This document shows, piece by piece, positions 15,322 to 24,123 of a DNA stretch of 27,338 nt (position 1 is its first letter; each line of letters begins with the position of its first letter). The notes under the pieces are model-generated. The model was given only the letters and a program-made list of their open reading frames with translations. It ran no database searches and was not told the origin of the DNA. The translations under genes and the position numbers were made by a program. Source of the DNA: CAZIMM01 sp964540415 (GTDB lineage Bacteria > Bacillota > Clostridia > Oscillospirales > Acutalibacteraceae); contig CAZIMM010000023.1 of the NCBI GenBank assembly GCA_964540415.1, positions 1 through 27,338 of the forward strand, in the 5' to 3' direction.

Positions 15322-16071
15322 TTAGCCCTGCACTGCGCCGCCGACAAACGAAACAGCGTTTTCCATGCCGGTTGCAAAACCGTCGTTCAAAAGCTTTTTG
15401 TCCGAAAACAGTTCGTTTTTCTTTGCCGATTCAGAAAGCTCCCAGCACAAATACACATCACCCTGCGCAGTATAAAGCGCCTGAACGCTCAGGTTCTGCG
15501 AAAGGTCGTAATATGTTTTTGCGGTTGCATCCTCGGTTGCTCTGACGGACAAAACATTCGTCAGCTTCCCGTCCTCCTTGACCGTGAGCAGAGCCGCGGA
15601 ATCCTTGAACTGCAGCTTGTATTCAACGGGAACGCCGGAGGAATTCTTGCAGGTGAGTGTGGCGGTGCTGCCGTTCTCGACGTAATCAATGTCGCTGTAG
15701 CCGAGAATCTGATAATACATTTTCACACTCTCGCCCGACATAGAGCCCTTCGGGAAAAACACCGAAACGCTCGAAAGCAGTGCGTCGCCGTCGGTCAGCT
15801 TTGAAATGTCATTCACATAGTGAACATACTCCTCGGAGTCGCGCACGGCGGGATAGAATTTCTCATACGCCTCGCCCATGCGGTCAGAATATGCTTCAAA
15901 AAACACATTCCAGGAGTTTGCCGAAGAGACAGCTCCGGGCGAGACCGTGTAATTCTCTGTTTCGCCGTCCGCTCCGGAGATAGTGTTATATTCTTCATCC
16001 GTATCCGCACTGCCGCAGGCACAAAGACCCAGCAGAAGACAGACGGAAAGAATAAGCAGAAGATATTTCAA
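15322..16071 (-). CDS. Predicted lipoprotein of unknown function
   Basis: I do not recognise the family. The 249-residue protein begins with a lipoprotein signal peptide, MKYLLLILSVCLLLGLCACG, with the lipobox LCAC and lipidated Cys19, so it should be anchored to the outer face of the membrane. The mature part is acidic and looks beta-rich, with a repeating hydrophobic pattern in VEYKLQFKDSAALLTVKEDG. The start is a TTG at 16071: an in-frame stop lies just upstream and no other start gives a signal peptide. The ribosome site is weak, which may mean it depends on translation of the zinc-ribbon gene ending only ten bases upstream. The two genes therefore probably act together at the membrane. 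Confidence 0.8.
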   Translation of the reverse strand: MKYLLLILSVCLLLGLCACGSADTDEEYNTISGADGETENYTVSPGAVSSANSWNVFFEAYSDRMGEAYEKFYPAVRDSEEYVHYVNDISKLTDGDALLSSVSVFFPKGSMSGESVKMYYQILGYSDIDYVENGSTATLTCKNSSGVPVEYKLQFKDSAALLTVKEDGKLTNVLSVRATEDATAKTYYDLSQNLSVQALYTAQGDVYLCWELSESAKKNELFSDKKLLNDGFATGMENAVSFVGGAVQG

Positions 16072-16081
16072 AAAGAGTCAC

Positions 16082-16862
16082 TCACTTCAGAATATTGAAT
16101 TTGCCGATGATCGGAAGTTCCTTTGCGCGCCCTTTGACAACGTTGACGATGCCGATGACGGCAAGGACTGCTACGGCAACAGACAGCAGCCATGTAATCA
16201 GGGAAATGAACCACGGGGTTGAGGAGTATTCATAGGGGATACCGTAGAGATACTCTGTTCTGGTTGTTTTTATAAAACCGAGCAGAAAATCCAGAATGCA
16301 GACGCCTATCCAGACGATGCAAAGATTGACGCCCTGCTTTGCATGGTACTGTGCGAACTTTGACTGCTTTGCGCCGAGGAGAGGAACGAGAACAAGAATG
16401 CCGAAATAGGAGAGGATTGCCATAACCTTGTTGGAGGAAATGTCGTTCGGGTCGAATTCGGATGTGGTGTCCTCGGTGTCGTTCAGCTCCTTGAGCTTTG
16501 TGCCGAAATCGCCGCCGACACTGTTCTCGCTTTGCGGGGGCTGATTGTACTGCGGGGGCTGATTGTACTGCGGGGGCTGATTGTACTNNNNNNNNNNNNN
16601 NNNNNNNNNNNNNNNNNNNNNNNNNNNNNNNNNNNNNNNNNNNNNNNNNNNNNNNNNNNNNNNNNNNNNNNNNNNNNNNNNNNNNNNGATTGTACTGCGG
16701 GGGCTGATTGTACTGCGGGGGCTGATTGTACTGCGGGGGCTGCTCGGATGCCTGCTGCGGTGCTGCCGCGGGTTGGGGGGCGGAAGCCATTGCGTTGCCG
16801 CATTGTGGGCAGAAAGCCACACCGTCGTCAACTTTTGAGCCGCAGTTTGTGCAAAAAGCCAT
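16082..16862 (-). CDS. Zinc-ribbon membrane protein with (QPPQYN)n linker, DUF4870/Tic20-like; interrupted by an assembly gap
   Basis: The N-terminus MAFCTNCGSKV followed by AFCPQCG is a zinc ribbon with ligands Cys4, Cys7, Cys18 and Cys21. A Pro/Gln-rich linker of repeated QPPQYN units follows and runs into 100 N. After the gap the frame continues with an acidic stretch and a membrane domain. That domain has the DUF4870/Tic20-like block KFAQYHAKQGVNL between hydrophobic helices, and ends GRAKELPIIGKFNILK. The start at 16862 has GGAGG seven bases upstream. As written the two halves lie in different frames, but the repeat phase shows the real gap should be 9+18k bases, which keeps one frame, so this is an assembly artefact and not a frameshift. 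Function is unknown; co-transcription with the lipoprotein suggests a membrane-associated pair. Confidence 0.85.
16541..16739 (-). repeat. 18-bp tandem repeat encoding QPPQYN
   Basis: The plus-strand unit CTGATTGTACTGCGGGGG repeats exactly on both sides of the N run, at least two full units on the left and about three on the right. The copies show no base differences, which implies recent expansion or gene conversion and explains why assembly failed here. Confidence 0.95.
16588..16687. other. Assembly gap, 100 N
   Basis: Exactly 100 N, the usual placeholder size. The left flank stops after 11 bases of the 18-base unit and the right flank resumes at base 3, so the true missing length should be 9, 27, 45, 63, 81, 99 and so on, each a multiple of three. 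Confidence 0.97.
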
Positions 16863-16928
16863 AGAAAAGCCTCCTTCAAATTTGTATAAAGCTCAATTAT
16901 AATTGCTTGAGCCTCTGCTTTAAAACAA

Positions 16929-16957
16929 ATTATACATTATAAAATCATAATTTGCAA
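16929..16957 (-). promoter_or_regulatory. Sigma-A promoter of the zinc-ribbon/lipoprotein operon
   Basis: On the minus strand TTGCAA (16957-16952) and a perfect TATAAT (16934-16929) are 17 bases apart in a very AT-rich stretch, about 70 bases upstream of the ATG at 16862. Confidence 0.75.
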
Positions 16958-17001
16958 CAATTATATTAACTTTTTCTAAATAAATGCGTGTTTTTTACCG
17001 T

Positions 17002-18009
17002 TCACCAAACAAGGCTGACCGTGTCACCTGAAACCTTATATTCAATTCCCTCCATGCCGTCAAGCGTTGAGGTGAAGGCACTGAGCATAGCTCCGTCGTC
17101 AAAGCCGATGTCGCTTTCGAGAGTGAGGTTGCTCGGCAGAACCGCGTCGGCAAAGGCAAAGCCCGTAACCCACCACGCCTCCGCCTCGCTGCGGACAACA
17201 TAGGAACGGTTTGCATCATAAATCCTCAAAGTTATCGGGCGGAGATATTCGTCCTGCGTTGCGCAATTGTATTTTTTCAGCACAGGGTCATTCTCGTCCT
17301 TGTAATATACTCCGACCTCGCCGCCGACAAAGGTGCAATAACCGTAATTGCCCTTCCAAAGCTGAATCATCCAGTCCTTGCCGTCATGGTTGAAGCATAC
17401 GCGGCGGGTTATGTAGGCGTAACCGAACAGAGGAGCAATCATCTCATAAAAGATGGTGAAGCCCATGTCGCCCTGCCAGCAGTTCTCGGCGTTGAAGAAC
17501 ATATGCTGCCCTGCGTCATAGTTGAAGCTTGAGTCAAACACACCGGCATCATTCCCGCCGTAAACCACCTTTTGCTCGGCATTGTAATAAATGCCCATGC
17601 CCACGGTACACTTTGTGCCGTTGTTTTCGGTGTAGCTGACAAAAATCTCCTTGTCGGGGAGCTTGCCCGAATCGTTCGGAGTGTCGAGGTAGATGTGAAT
17701 GTCGTTAAGTCCTCTGACAAAAAAACCGATGACATTTTTCAGGGCTGCGAAAATATCGTCAAGAGCTGCATCGCTGTTTTCTGTTGTGCTTGCCTGCGGG
17801 GTGTTCTCCGTGTCGGAGAGGGAAACAGTGACAAAACCGCTGCCGGTTTCCTCGGCGACCGAATCGAAGCTGCTCTGCTCGGCAGTTACAGTTTGTACGG
17901 TTGCCGGAGAATACGCCGTCAGACCGATTGCCAGCACCAAAGCGATGGATACCGCTCTCAGAAAAATCCGTATTCTTTTCATTTTTCCGTTCTCTTTCTT
18001 TTTCTCCAT
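17002..18009 (-). CDS. Secreted DUF4474-domain protein
   Basis: This 335-residue protein has a basic N-terminus and a signal peptide around residues 10-43 (AVSIALVLAIGLTAYSPATV), a Ser/Thr-rich low-complexity spacer, and then a domain from about 90 to 325. In that domain the block DWMIQLWKGNYGYC followed by GGEVGVYY matches my recollection of DUF4474, a Clostridia-enriched domain of unknown function that may bind or act on an extracellular ligand. No catalytic motif can be named. The ATG at 18009 has no clear ribosome site; an internal ATG at 17982 (MKRIRIF) starts a tidier signal peptide and may be the real start. The gene stands alone between the terminator of lysS and the zinc-ribbon promoter, and I see no good promoter in the 174 bases upstream. 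Confidence 0.75.
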   Translation of the reverse strand: MEKKKENGKMKRIRIFLRAVSIALVLAIGLTAYSPATVQTVTAEQSSFDSVAEETGSGFVTVSLSDTENTPQASTTENSDAALDDIFAALKNVIGFFVRGLNDIHIYLDTPNDSGKLPDKEIFVSYTENNGTKCTVGMGIYYNAEQKVVYGGNDAGVFDSSFNYDAGQHMFFNAENCWQGDMGFTIFYEMIAPLFGYAYITRRVCFNHDGKDWMIQLWKGNYGYCTFVGGEVGVYYKDENDPVLKKYNCATQDEYLRPITLRIYDANRSYVVRSEAEAWWVTGFAFADAVLPSNLTLESDIGFDDGAMLSAFTSTLDGMEGIEYKVSGDTVSLVW

Positions 18010-18183
18010 GAGATTGCGGGTGGGTGTGCTATTTGCGGGATTCCGCCCGGAAAATCATTCTTGCTCCGGTTCACAGGATTGTGTCCGTGCGCTGCCGCAT
18101 TGATTCCGATTGTGTTTTTTGATTTAACGGCAACAGAAAACCTGCACGGTACTGCTTGCGGAGTTAACACCCGCGCAACAGCG

Positions 18184-18227
18184 AAAATCTGTCAGCCTCC
18201 GCCCGAGGGCGGCGCTTGGCAGATTTT
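18184..18227. terminator. Terminator hairpin after lysS
   Basis: AAAATCTG (18184-18191) pairs with CAGATTTT (18220-18227), with an inner CCGCCC/GGGCGG stem around GAG. On the minus strand the stem ends in TTTT just after the lysS stop; on the plus strand seven T follow. It probably ends the ddl-lysS operon transcript. Confidence 0.75.
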
Positions 18228-18240
18228 TTTCGGCTGTTAT

Positions 18241-19746
18241 TTATTGCTCGAGGCTTTTCATTGTGGGGAACAGCAGAACATCGCGGATTGACGAGCTGTC
18301 GGTGAGAAGCATGACGAGCCTGTCGATGCCGATGCCGATACCGCCCGTGGGCGGCATGCCGTATTCCATAGCAGTGAGGAAATCCTCGTCGGTGTGGTTT
18401 GCTTCTTCATCGCCCTGTGCAAGCAATTCCTCCTGCGCTTCAAAGCGTCCGCGCTGGTCAATCGGATCGTTGAGCTCCGAATAGGCGTTTGCAAACTCTC
18501 TCTGGGTGATGAACAATTCAAACCGCTCAACAAAATCGGGGTTGCCGGGCTTGCGCTTTGTCAGCGGAGAAATCTCAACCGGATGGTCGATGACAAAAGT
18601 CGGCTGCACAAGGTGCTCCTCGGCATATTCTTCAAAGAACATGCTGAGCAGGTCGCCCTTCTTGTGGCGTTTTTCAAACTCGATTCCGCGCTCCTTGGCA
18701 AGAGCCTTCGCCTGCTCAAAGTCAATTGCGTCAAAATCGACACCGGCGTATTTTTTGACGGCGTCAACCATTGTGATGCGCTCAAACGGCTTTGAAAGGT
18801 CAACGGTGTCTTCACCGTACTGAACAACGGCTGTGCCGAGCACCTTTGTTGCAACATCCCTGATAAGGTTTTCAACAAGGTCCATCATGCCGTTGTAATC
18901 GGTATATGCCTGATAAAGCTCCATGAGTGTGAACTCGGGGTTGTGCTTGACATCAATGCCCTCGTTGCGGAACACTCTGCCGATTTCATAAACCCGCTCC
19001 ATTCCGCCGATAATCAGGCGCTTGAGATAAAGCTCAAGTGAGATGCGCAGTTTCAAATCCTCATCAAGAGAGTTGTGATGAGTGAGGAAAGGACGTGCCG
19101 CGGCGCCGCCCGCATTCTGGACGAGAATGGGAGTTTCAACCTCAACAAAGTCCATGGCGTCGAGGTGGTTGCGGATTTCCCTGATTATCTGTGAGCGCTT
19201 GAAGAAGGTGTCCTTGACCTCGGGGTTGACAATGAGGTCGAGATACCTGCGGCGGTAACGCACGTCGGTGTTGGTCAGGCCGTGGAACTTTTCGGGCAGC
19301 GGAAGCAGACTTTTTGAAAGCAGCTTGACATCCTTTGCATGCACGGAAATTTCGCCCCTGCGGGTGCGGAAAACAAAGCCCTTGACCTGAATGATGTCGC
19401 CGATGTCCCACTTTTTGAATTCGGCAAACTCGTCCGCGCCGATATCGTCGATTTTCACATAGACCTGGATGCGTCCCGTACGGTCGCGAACATCGATGAA
19501 ATTAGCCTTGCCCATGTCTCTCCATGAGGTGATGCGGCCGCAAATCGAAACGTCCGAGTTTTCGAGCTCTTCAAAGCCGGCGACAATTGCCGCCGCGGTT
19601 ATGCTCTGCTCGCCGACGGTTACGGCAAACGGGTCATTGCCCGCCTGCTGCATAGCCTCAAGCTTTTCAAGGCGGATTCGGCGCAGCTCGTTGCTGTCCT
19701 GCTCCTGCTCGGCTTCGTTTGCAGTGATGTTGATATCCTCTGACAT
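18241..19746 (-). CDS. lysS: Lysine--tRNA ligase, class II
   Basis: This charges tRNA-Lys with lysine in the cytoplasm. The 501-residue protein has an N-terminal OB-fold anticodon-binding domain (about 65-165, with ISVHAKDVKLLSKSL) and a class II catalytic core. Motif 2 reads GRVFRNEGIDVKHNPEFTLM near 257-276, and motif 3 reads GIGIGIDRLVMLL near 472-484, followed by RDVLLFPTMK. Length and motifs are those of the standard bacterial enzyme, without extra domains. AGGAG lies ten bases before the ATG. It is the last gene of the operon, 21 bases after greA, a neighbour order seen in many Firmicutes. A terminator follows. Confidence 0.97.
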   Translation of the reverse strand: MSEDINITANEAEQEQDSNELRRIRLEKLEAMQQAGNDPFAVTVGEQSITAAAIVAGFEELENSDVSICGRITSWRDMGKANFIDVRDRTGRIQVYVKIDDIGADEFAEFKKWDIGDIIQVKGFVFRTRRGEISVHAKDVKLLSKSLLPLPEKFHGLTNTDVRYRRRYLDLIVNPEVKDTFFKRSQIIREIRNHLDAMDFVEVETPILVQNAGGAAARPFLTHHNSLDEDLKLRISLELYLKRLIIGGMERVYEIGRVFRNEGIDVKHNPEFTLMELYQAYTDYNGMMDLVENLIRDVATKVLGTAVVQYGEDTVDLSKPFERITMVDAVKKYAGVDFDAIDFEQAKALAKERGIEFEKRHKKGDLLSMFFEEYAEEHLVQPTFVIDHPVEISPLTKRKPGNPDFVERFELFITQREFANAYSELNDPIDQRGRFEAQEELLAQGDEEANHTDEDFLTAMEYGMPPTGGIGIGIDRLVMLLTDSSSIRDVLLFPTMKSLEQ

Positions 19747-19767
19747 AGCTTGTATTCTCCTAAATCG

Positions 19768-20241
19768 TTAAGAAATGGTGACGATTCTGTATTCAACTGA
19801 GCCGCCGGGGGTTTCCGTGTCGAAAACCTCGCCCGCTTTTTTGCCGATGAGAGCTCTGCCGATGGGGGAATCGCTGGAAATATAATCAATATCGTTTGAC
19901 GCGCTCTCGTTTTCTCCGAGAACAACATAGCTCGCCTGCGATCCTCTTGTTACGTTTTCAAGAACAACGGTGGAGCCCAGATGGACGGAATCGCCCGTCA
20001 TGGAATCTCTGTCGAGGATTTTTGCGGATTTGAGAATGTTCTCAATCTCGTTGATACGCGCTTCGAGACGGCCCTGCTCGTTCATGGCCTCATCGTATTC
20101 GCTGTTTTCCGAAAGGTCTCCGAAAGAACGGGCAACCTTGATTTTTTCGGCAATATCTCTGCGGCCTTCGGTTTTCAGTGTTTCAAGCTCGAGACTCAGT
20201 TTTTCATAGCCCTCGGATGTGAGAAGAACTTCATTGGACAT
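19768..20241 (-). CDS. greA: Transcription elongation factor GreA
   Basis: GreA enters the RNA polymerase secondary channel and stimulates cleavage of backtracked RNA. The 157-residue protein has the N-terminal coiled coil with the acidic tip in FGDLSENSEYDEA (40-52), which carries the catalytic Asp and Glu, and the C-terminal FKBP-like domain with SDSPIGRALIGKKAGE. Length and motifs are canonical. GGAAG precedes the ATG at 20241. It lies 66 bases after pyrG and 21 before lysS, on the same strand, so it is probably part of one transcript. Confidence 0.97.
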   Translation of the reverse strand: MSNEVLLTSEGYEKLSLELETLKTEGRRDIAEKIKVARSFGDLSENSEYDEAMNEQGRLEARINEIENILKSAKILDRDSMTGDSVHLGSTVVLENVTRGSQASYVVLGENESASNDIDYISSDSPIGRALIGKKAGEVFDTETPGGSVEYRIVTIS

Positions 20242-20307
20242 TTTGAATCTTCCTTTCAGTTGTGGTTGATATAATATCCCGCGGGAGAAAGTAAGTGCGG
20301 GAGAGCA

Positions 20308-21912
20308 TCAGACTTTTTTGGAATCCGCGAGGGCTGTTGCCGCGGCAATAAAGCCGTTGAACAGCGGATGCGGACGGTTCGGACGCGATTTGAACTCCGG
20401 ATGAGCCTGTGTTGCGGCAAACCACGGATGGTCACGCAGCTCAATCATTTCAACAATCACGTCGTCGGGGGACACTCCGCAAAGCCACATTCCGTTTGCT
20501 TCAAGACGCTCGCGGTAATTGTTGTTGACTTCGTAGCGGTGGCGGTGACGCTCGAAAACGTCGCGTTCTCCGTATTGCTTCATGATTTTTGAGCCTTCGG
20601 CGAGGCGGCAGGGGTATTGCCCGAGGCGCATTGTTCCGCCGAACTCAACACCCTTTTGGTCCGGCATGAGGTCGATGACGGGGTCGGGTGTTTCGGGGTT
20701 CATTTCCGAGCTGTGTGCATCCGGCAGGTTGAGCACATGGCGCGCAAACTCGATGATTGCAATTTGCATGCCCAGGCAGATGCCGAGATACGGAATTTTG
20801 TTGACCCTTGCAAACTCCGCGGCGGTTATCATGCCCTCGATGCCTCTTGTTCCGAAGCCACCGGGAATGATGATGCCGTCAAACTGTCCGAGGATATCCC
20901 CGGCGTTTTCCTCGCTGAGAGTTTCGGAATCAATCCATTGCAGGTCAATCCGGCGGTCGTTTGCGATGCCCGCATGCTTGAGCGCTTCAACAACGCTCAG
21001 ATAGGAATCGTGCAAAGCGATATATTTGCCGACAAGTGCGATTTTGATGCTTTCGGTCAGATTGGCGCTTCGCTCCACCATTCGCTTCCAGTCGGTCAGA
21101 TCCGGAAGCTTGCAGCGGAGCCCGAGACGCTTGACGCAGATGTCCGCCAGTCCCTCGCTTTCAAGTGCGAGCGGAACACGGTAAAGCGAGTCCATGTCAC
21201 CGTTTTCAATCACGCATTCGGCGGGAACGTTGCAGAACAGAGCGATTTTTTGCTTTATTTCATCGTCAATCGGATGCTCCGTGCGGCAGACAATTACATC
21301 CGGACGGATTCCGATGCTCAGAAGCTCCTTGACAGAGTGCTGGGTAGGCTTGGTTTTCAGCTCCATTGAGGCGCTGAGATACGGTATAAGGCTGACGTGG
21401 ATGTGCATACAGTTCTGAACGCCCACATCATACGAAAACTGCCTGATTGCTTCAAGGAAGGGCAGGCTCTCAATGTCACCCACCGTGCCCCCGATTTCGC
21501 ACAGAACAACGTCAACGCCGGAGTTCAGTGCAATTCTGCGTTTGATTTCGTTTGTGATGTGCGGAATAACCTGCACGGTTTTTCCGCCGTAAACCCCTTT
21601 GCGCTCGTTGGAAAGCACTGTGTCATAAACCAGACCGGCGGTGCACACGCTGCTGCGGGTGAGGGAGATGTCGATGAATCGCTCGTAATGTCCGAGGTCA
21701 AGGTCGGTCTCCGCGCCGTCGTCCGTGACGAAAACCTCGCCGTGCTGGATGGGATTCATCGTGCCGGGGTCTATGTTGAGATACGGGTCAAGTTTCAGGG
21801 CTCGCACGGAAAGTCTGCGTGCTTTGAGAAGCCTGCCCAGAGATGCGGAGGTTATGCCCTTGCCGAGCCCCGAAACAACTCCTCCGGTGATAAAGATATA
21901 TTTTGTGTCCAT
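20308..21912 (-). CDS. pyrG: CTP synthase
   Basis: This enzyme makes CTP from UTP with glutamine and ATP, the last step of pyrimidine nucleotide synthesis. The 534-residue protein has the amidoligase domain first, with the P-loop region GGVVSGLGKGITSASLG (10-26) and the block EIGGTVGDIES (139-149). The class I glutamine amidotransferase domain follows, with nucleophile Cys379 in LGICLGMQ and the His504/Glu506 pair in AHPEFKSRP. All key residues are present. Its upstream ribosome site is modest (GGGTG). In Firmicutes pyrG is often attenuated by a CTP-sensing leader; the 64 bases before this gene hold a small GC hairpin but no U-tract, so no such control is visible. Confidence 0.98.
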   Translation of the reverse strand: MDTKYIFITGGVVSGLGKGITSASLGRLLKARRLSVRALKLDPYLNIDPGTMNPIQHGEVFVTDDGAETDLDLGHYERFIDISLTRSSVCTAGLVYDTVLSNERKGVYGGKTVQVIPHITNEIKRRIALNSGVDVVLCEIGGTVGDIESLPFLEAIRQFSYDVGVQNCMHIHVSLIPYLSASMELKTKPTQHSVKELLSIGIRPDVIVCRTEHPIDDEIKQKIALFCNVPAECVIENGDMDSLYRVPLALESEGLADICVKRLGLRCKLPDLTDWKRMVERSANLTESIKIALVGKYIALHDSYLSVVEALKHAGIANDRRIDLQWIDSETLSEENAGDILGQFDGIIIPGGFGTRGIEGMITAAEFARVNKIPYLGICLGMQIAIIEFARHVLNLPDAHSSEMNPETPDPVIDLMPDQKGVEFGGTMRLGQYPCRLAEGSKIMKQYGERDVFERHRHRYEVNNNYRERLEANGMWLCGVSPDDVIVEMIELRDHPWFAATQAHPEFKSRPNRPHPLFNGFIAAATALADSKKV

Positions 21913-21976
21913 TTTGAATTCACCCGTATTTTAATGTGTGTTTTTGACCTGCCGACGCCGGCACAGGCTTGTCTGA

Positions 21977-23671
21977 TTACATGCTTTCGGGCACGGTGAT
22001 TTTCAGCATCTTCAGCACGTTCGCAATTGTGCTGCGCACGCAGAGGCAAAGATAAATTCTCGCCGCCCTCAAATCGCCGTCGTCACAGTTGACGCGGCAG
22101 GTGTTATAAAATTTATGGAACAGAGTTGCAAGCTCGATTGCATAACGCGTGATGCGCGCCGGGTCGTAATTCCTCGCGGCTGTGACGGTTTCGTCGGTGA
22201 GCGCGGAAAGGTGGGAAATAAGCTCCCTCTCCTCGGGCGCGGTGAGCAGGCAAAGCTGCTGTGTTGTGCACTCCTCCGGCTCGATGCCCTGCTCGGCAAG
22301 CTTGCGCAGAATGCTGCAGATTCTCGCGTGAGCATACTGGCAATAATACGCCGGGTTCTGTGAGCTCTGCTCGGCGGCAAGGTCAAGGTCAAATTCCATC
22401 TGAGAGGTCGGCTCGCGGAGGTTGAACAAAAATCTTGCAGCGTCCACCGGGATGTCCTCAAGCAAATCAACGAGCGTGATTGCCTTGCCCGTGCGCTTGG
22501 ACATTCTGGCGATTTCACCGTTCTTTTTCAGGTGAACAAGCTGCATGAGAATGACGTCGAGCCTGTCGCCGTCAATGCCGATTGCTTCAAGCGCACCCTT
22601 CATCCTTGCAACATGGCCGTGATGGTCGGCACCCCAGATGTCAATCGCCTTGTCGAAGCCTCTGATTGCGAGCTTGTTGCGGTGGTAGGCAATGTCCGCG
22701 GTGAAATAGGTCGGGTTGCCGTTGGCGCGGATGAGAACCTCGTCCTTTTCGCCGCCGTGATCTGTAGCCTTGTACCACAGCGCGCCGTCCTTTTCGTAGG
22801 TCAGACCCTTCTGCTTCATCAGCTCAATGGTTTCGTTCAGCTCACCGTCGTTGTGGAGGGTGCTCTCGCGGAACCATACGTCATAATTGATACGGTATTT
22901 AGCAAGGGTTTTCTGCATATTCTCGATGTTCTTCGGCAGCGCATATGCAACAAGAGCCGCGCGGCGCTCGTCCTCGGGACGGTCAAGATAGGAGTCCCCG
23001 TTGATTTGAGCAAAGCCTTCCGCGCATTCAATGATGTCGTCGCCGTGGTAGCTGTCCTCGGGCAGCTCGATAAAGTCAACGCCCTTGAAATGCTGCTGAT
23101 AGCGGATGTCAAGAGAAAGCGCGAACTTTTCAATCTGATTGCCCGCGTCGTTGATGTAAAACTCACGGGTTACGTCATAACCGGCAGCCTCAAGCACTCC
23201 GGCAAGGCAGTCGCCCAACGCTCCTCCGCGGGCGTTGCCCATGTGCATGGGGCCCGTCGGGTTGGCGGAGACAAATTCCACATTGATTTTTTTGCCCGCG
23301 CCGTAATCGGAGCGGCCGTATGCGTCGCCGCACGCCGTAATGTCCTTGAGGATTGCGGCGTAATATTCATCGCCGAGATAGAAGTTCAGAAATCCGGGAG
23401 CCGCAGCCTCACAGCGCTTGACACAGGTGCCGGAAAGGTCAATGCACCCGCAGACAGCCTGCGCAATCTTGAGAGGGGCGCAGCGGAGCTGACGGGCAAG
23501 CGTCATGGCGACATTTGAGGAAAAATCGCCGTTTGAGGAATCGGCGGGAATTTCAATGTTCACAACCGCTGCCTCTGCTGCCGGCAGCAAGCCTTCCGCC
23601 GCCGCCTTGACCAGAGCGGAATTGATTGCTCCGCGCAGAGCCTCCTGTGTTTGTGCAACTATTTTTGACAT
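21977..23671 (-). CDS. argS: Arginine--tRNA ligase, class I
   Basis: This charges tRNA-Arg. The 564-residue protein has the N-terminal additional domain (1-110), the class I signature PMHMGNARG at 141-149 (HMGN at 143-146 in the HIGH position), and RMSKRTGKAIT at 389-399 in the KMSKS position, a form common in ArgS. A helical anticodon-binding domain with the C-terminal DALR-type block ends at residue 564. The ATG at 23671 follows AAAGGATG. It overlaps the end of the DUF1934 gene by 13 bases, so translation is likely coupled, an arrangement recurring in Firmicutes. Confidence 0.97.
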   Translation of the reverse strand: MSKIVAQTQEALRGAINSALVKAAAEGLLPAAEAAVVNIEIPADSSNGDFSSNVAMTLARQLRCAPLKIAQAVCGCIDLSGTCVKRCEAAAPGFLNFYLGDEYYAAILKDITACGDAYGRSDYGAGKKINVEFVSANPTGPMHMGNARGGALGDCLAGVLEAAGYDVTREFYINDAGNQIEKFALSLDIRYQQHFKGVDFIELPEDSYHGDDIIECAEGFAQINGDSYLDRPEDERRAALVAYALPKNIENMQKTLAKYRINYDVWFRESTLHNDGELNETIELMKQKGLTYEKDGALWYKATDHGGEKDEVLIRANGNPTYFTADIAYHRNKLAIRGFDKAIDIWGADHHGHVARMKGALEAIGIDGDRLDVILMQLVHLKKNGEIARMSKRTGKAITLVDLLEDIPVDAARFLFNLREPTSQMEFDLDLAAEQSSQNPAYYCQYAHARICSILRKLAEQGIEPEECTTQQLCLLTAPEERELISHLSALTDETVTAARNYDPARITRYAIELATLFHKFYNTCRVNCDDGDLRAARIYLCLCVRSTIANVLKMLKITVPESM

Positions 23672-24108
23672 GTTCCGACATCCTTTCCGCTTCTTCTGAA
23701 CTGAACCTTCAGCTCGTTCTTTGAGCTGAATCCGGTGTTAAAATCAAGGGTGTATCTGAAATTGAGGCTTCCGTCCGCCTCGATTCTGTGGGAATGTATG
23801 CTGTGGCCGAAAACGCCCAGAGCAAGGGGGCCGAACTCGGTTGAGTACATTCCGGTGTACCGTCTGTTTTCTTCAACAACAAGCTCGGCGATACCGTCGC
23901 CTCTGCGTGTCATTGTCACGGTGTTTGTCCGCTCGTCAAACCGGAGCGTGGTTTCGCCTGGGACGCTTTCGTCAATTGAGGAGTAGGTGAGGGAATAACC
24001 CTCGCCGTCAACCGTAAGCTCACCGACGGTGGAAAGAGAGGCGCTTTGCATCTCACCGTCTATTTCGTGAAAATCATCAATGCTGATGATGACATCTGTC
24101 TTCTTCAT
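23659..24108 (-). CDS. DUF1934 family protein (YwiB-like)
   Basis: This small protein of 149 residues is predicted to form a calycin-like beta-barrel, with alternating beta-strand patterns throughout and no signal peptide. The blocks TLRFDERTNTVTMTRRGD and GPLALGVFGHSIHSHRIEADG match the DUF1934 family, whose B. subtilis member YwiB also sits beside argS. Its role is not established; the barrel suggests binding of a small ligand. GGAGG lies four bases before the ATG. It follows ddl by 15 bases and overlaps argS by 13, so it is embedded in the housekeeping operon. Confidence 0.88.
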   Translation of the reverse strand: MKKTDVIISIDDFHEIDGEMQSASLSTVGELTVDGEGYSLTYSSIDESVPGETTLRFDERTNTVTMTRRGDGIAELVVEENRRYTGMYSTEFGPLALGVFGHSIHSHRIEADGSLNFRYTLDFNTGFSSKNELKVQFRRSGKDVGTCQK

Positions 24109-24123
24109 TATGCCTCCGGTAAA

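Noticed and set aside
16541..16739. Regular short repeats that could look like a CRISPR array
   Set aside because: The units are contiguous 18-base repeats with no spacers and encode QPPQYN in frame within a recognisable protein.
16082..16862. Frameshift in the zinc-ribbon membrane protein
   Set aside because: The frame change occurs exactly at the 100-N placeholder, and the repeat phase shows that the real gap keeps the frame.
21913..21976. CTP-sensing attenuator before pyrG
   Set aside because: A small GC hairpin is present, but there is no terminator U-tract or initial G-run in a leader, and pyrG appears to be internal to an operon.
22532..23518. Open frame of 328 codons on the plus strand inside argS
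   Set aside because: It is a long antisense shadow of a well-supported argS gene and carries no family motif.
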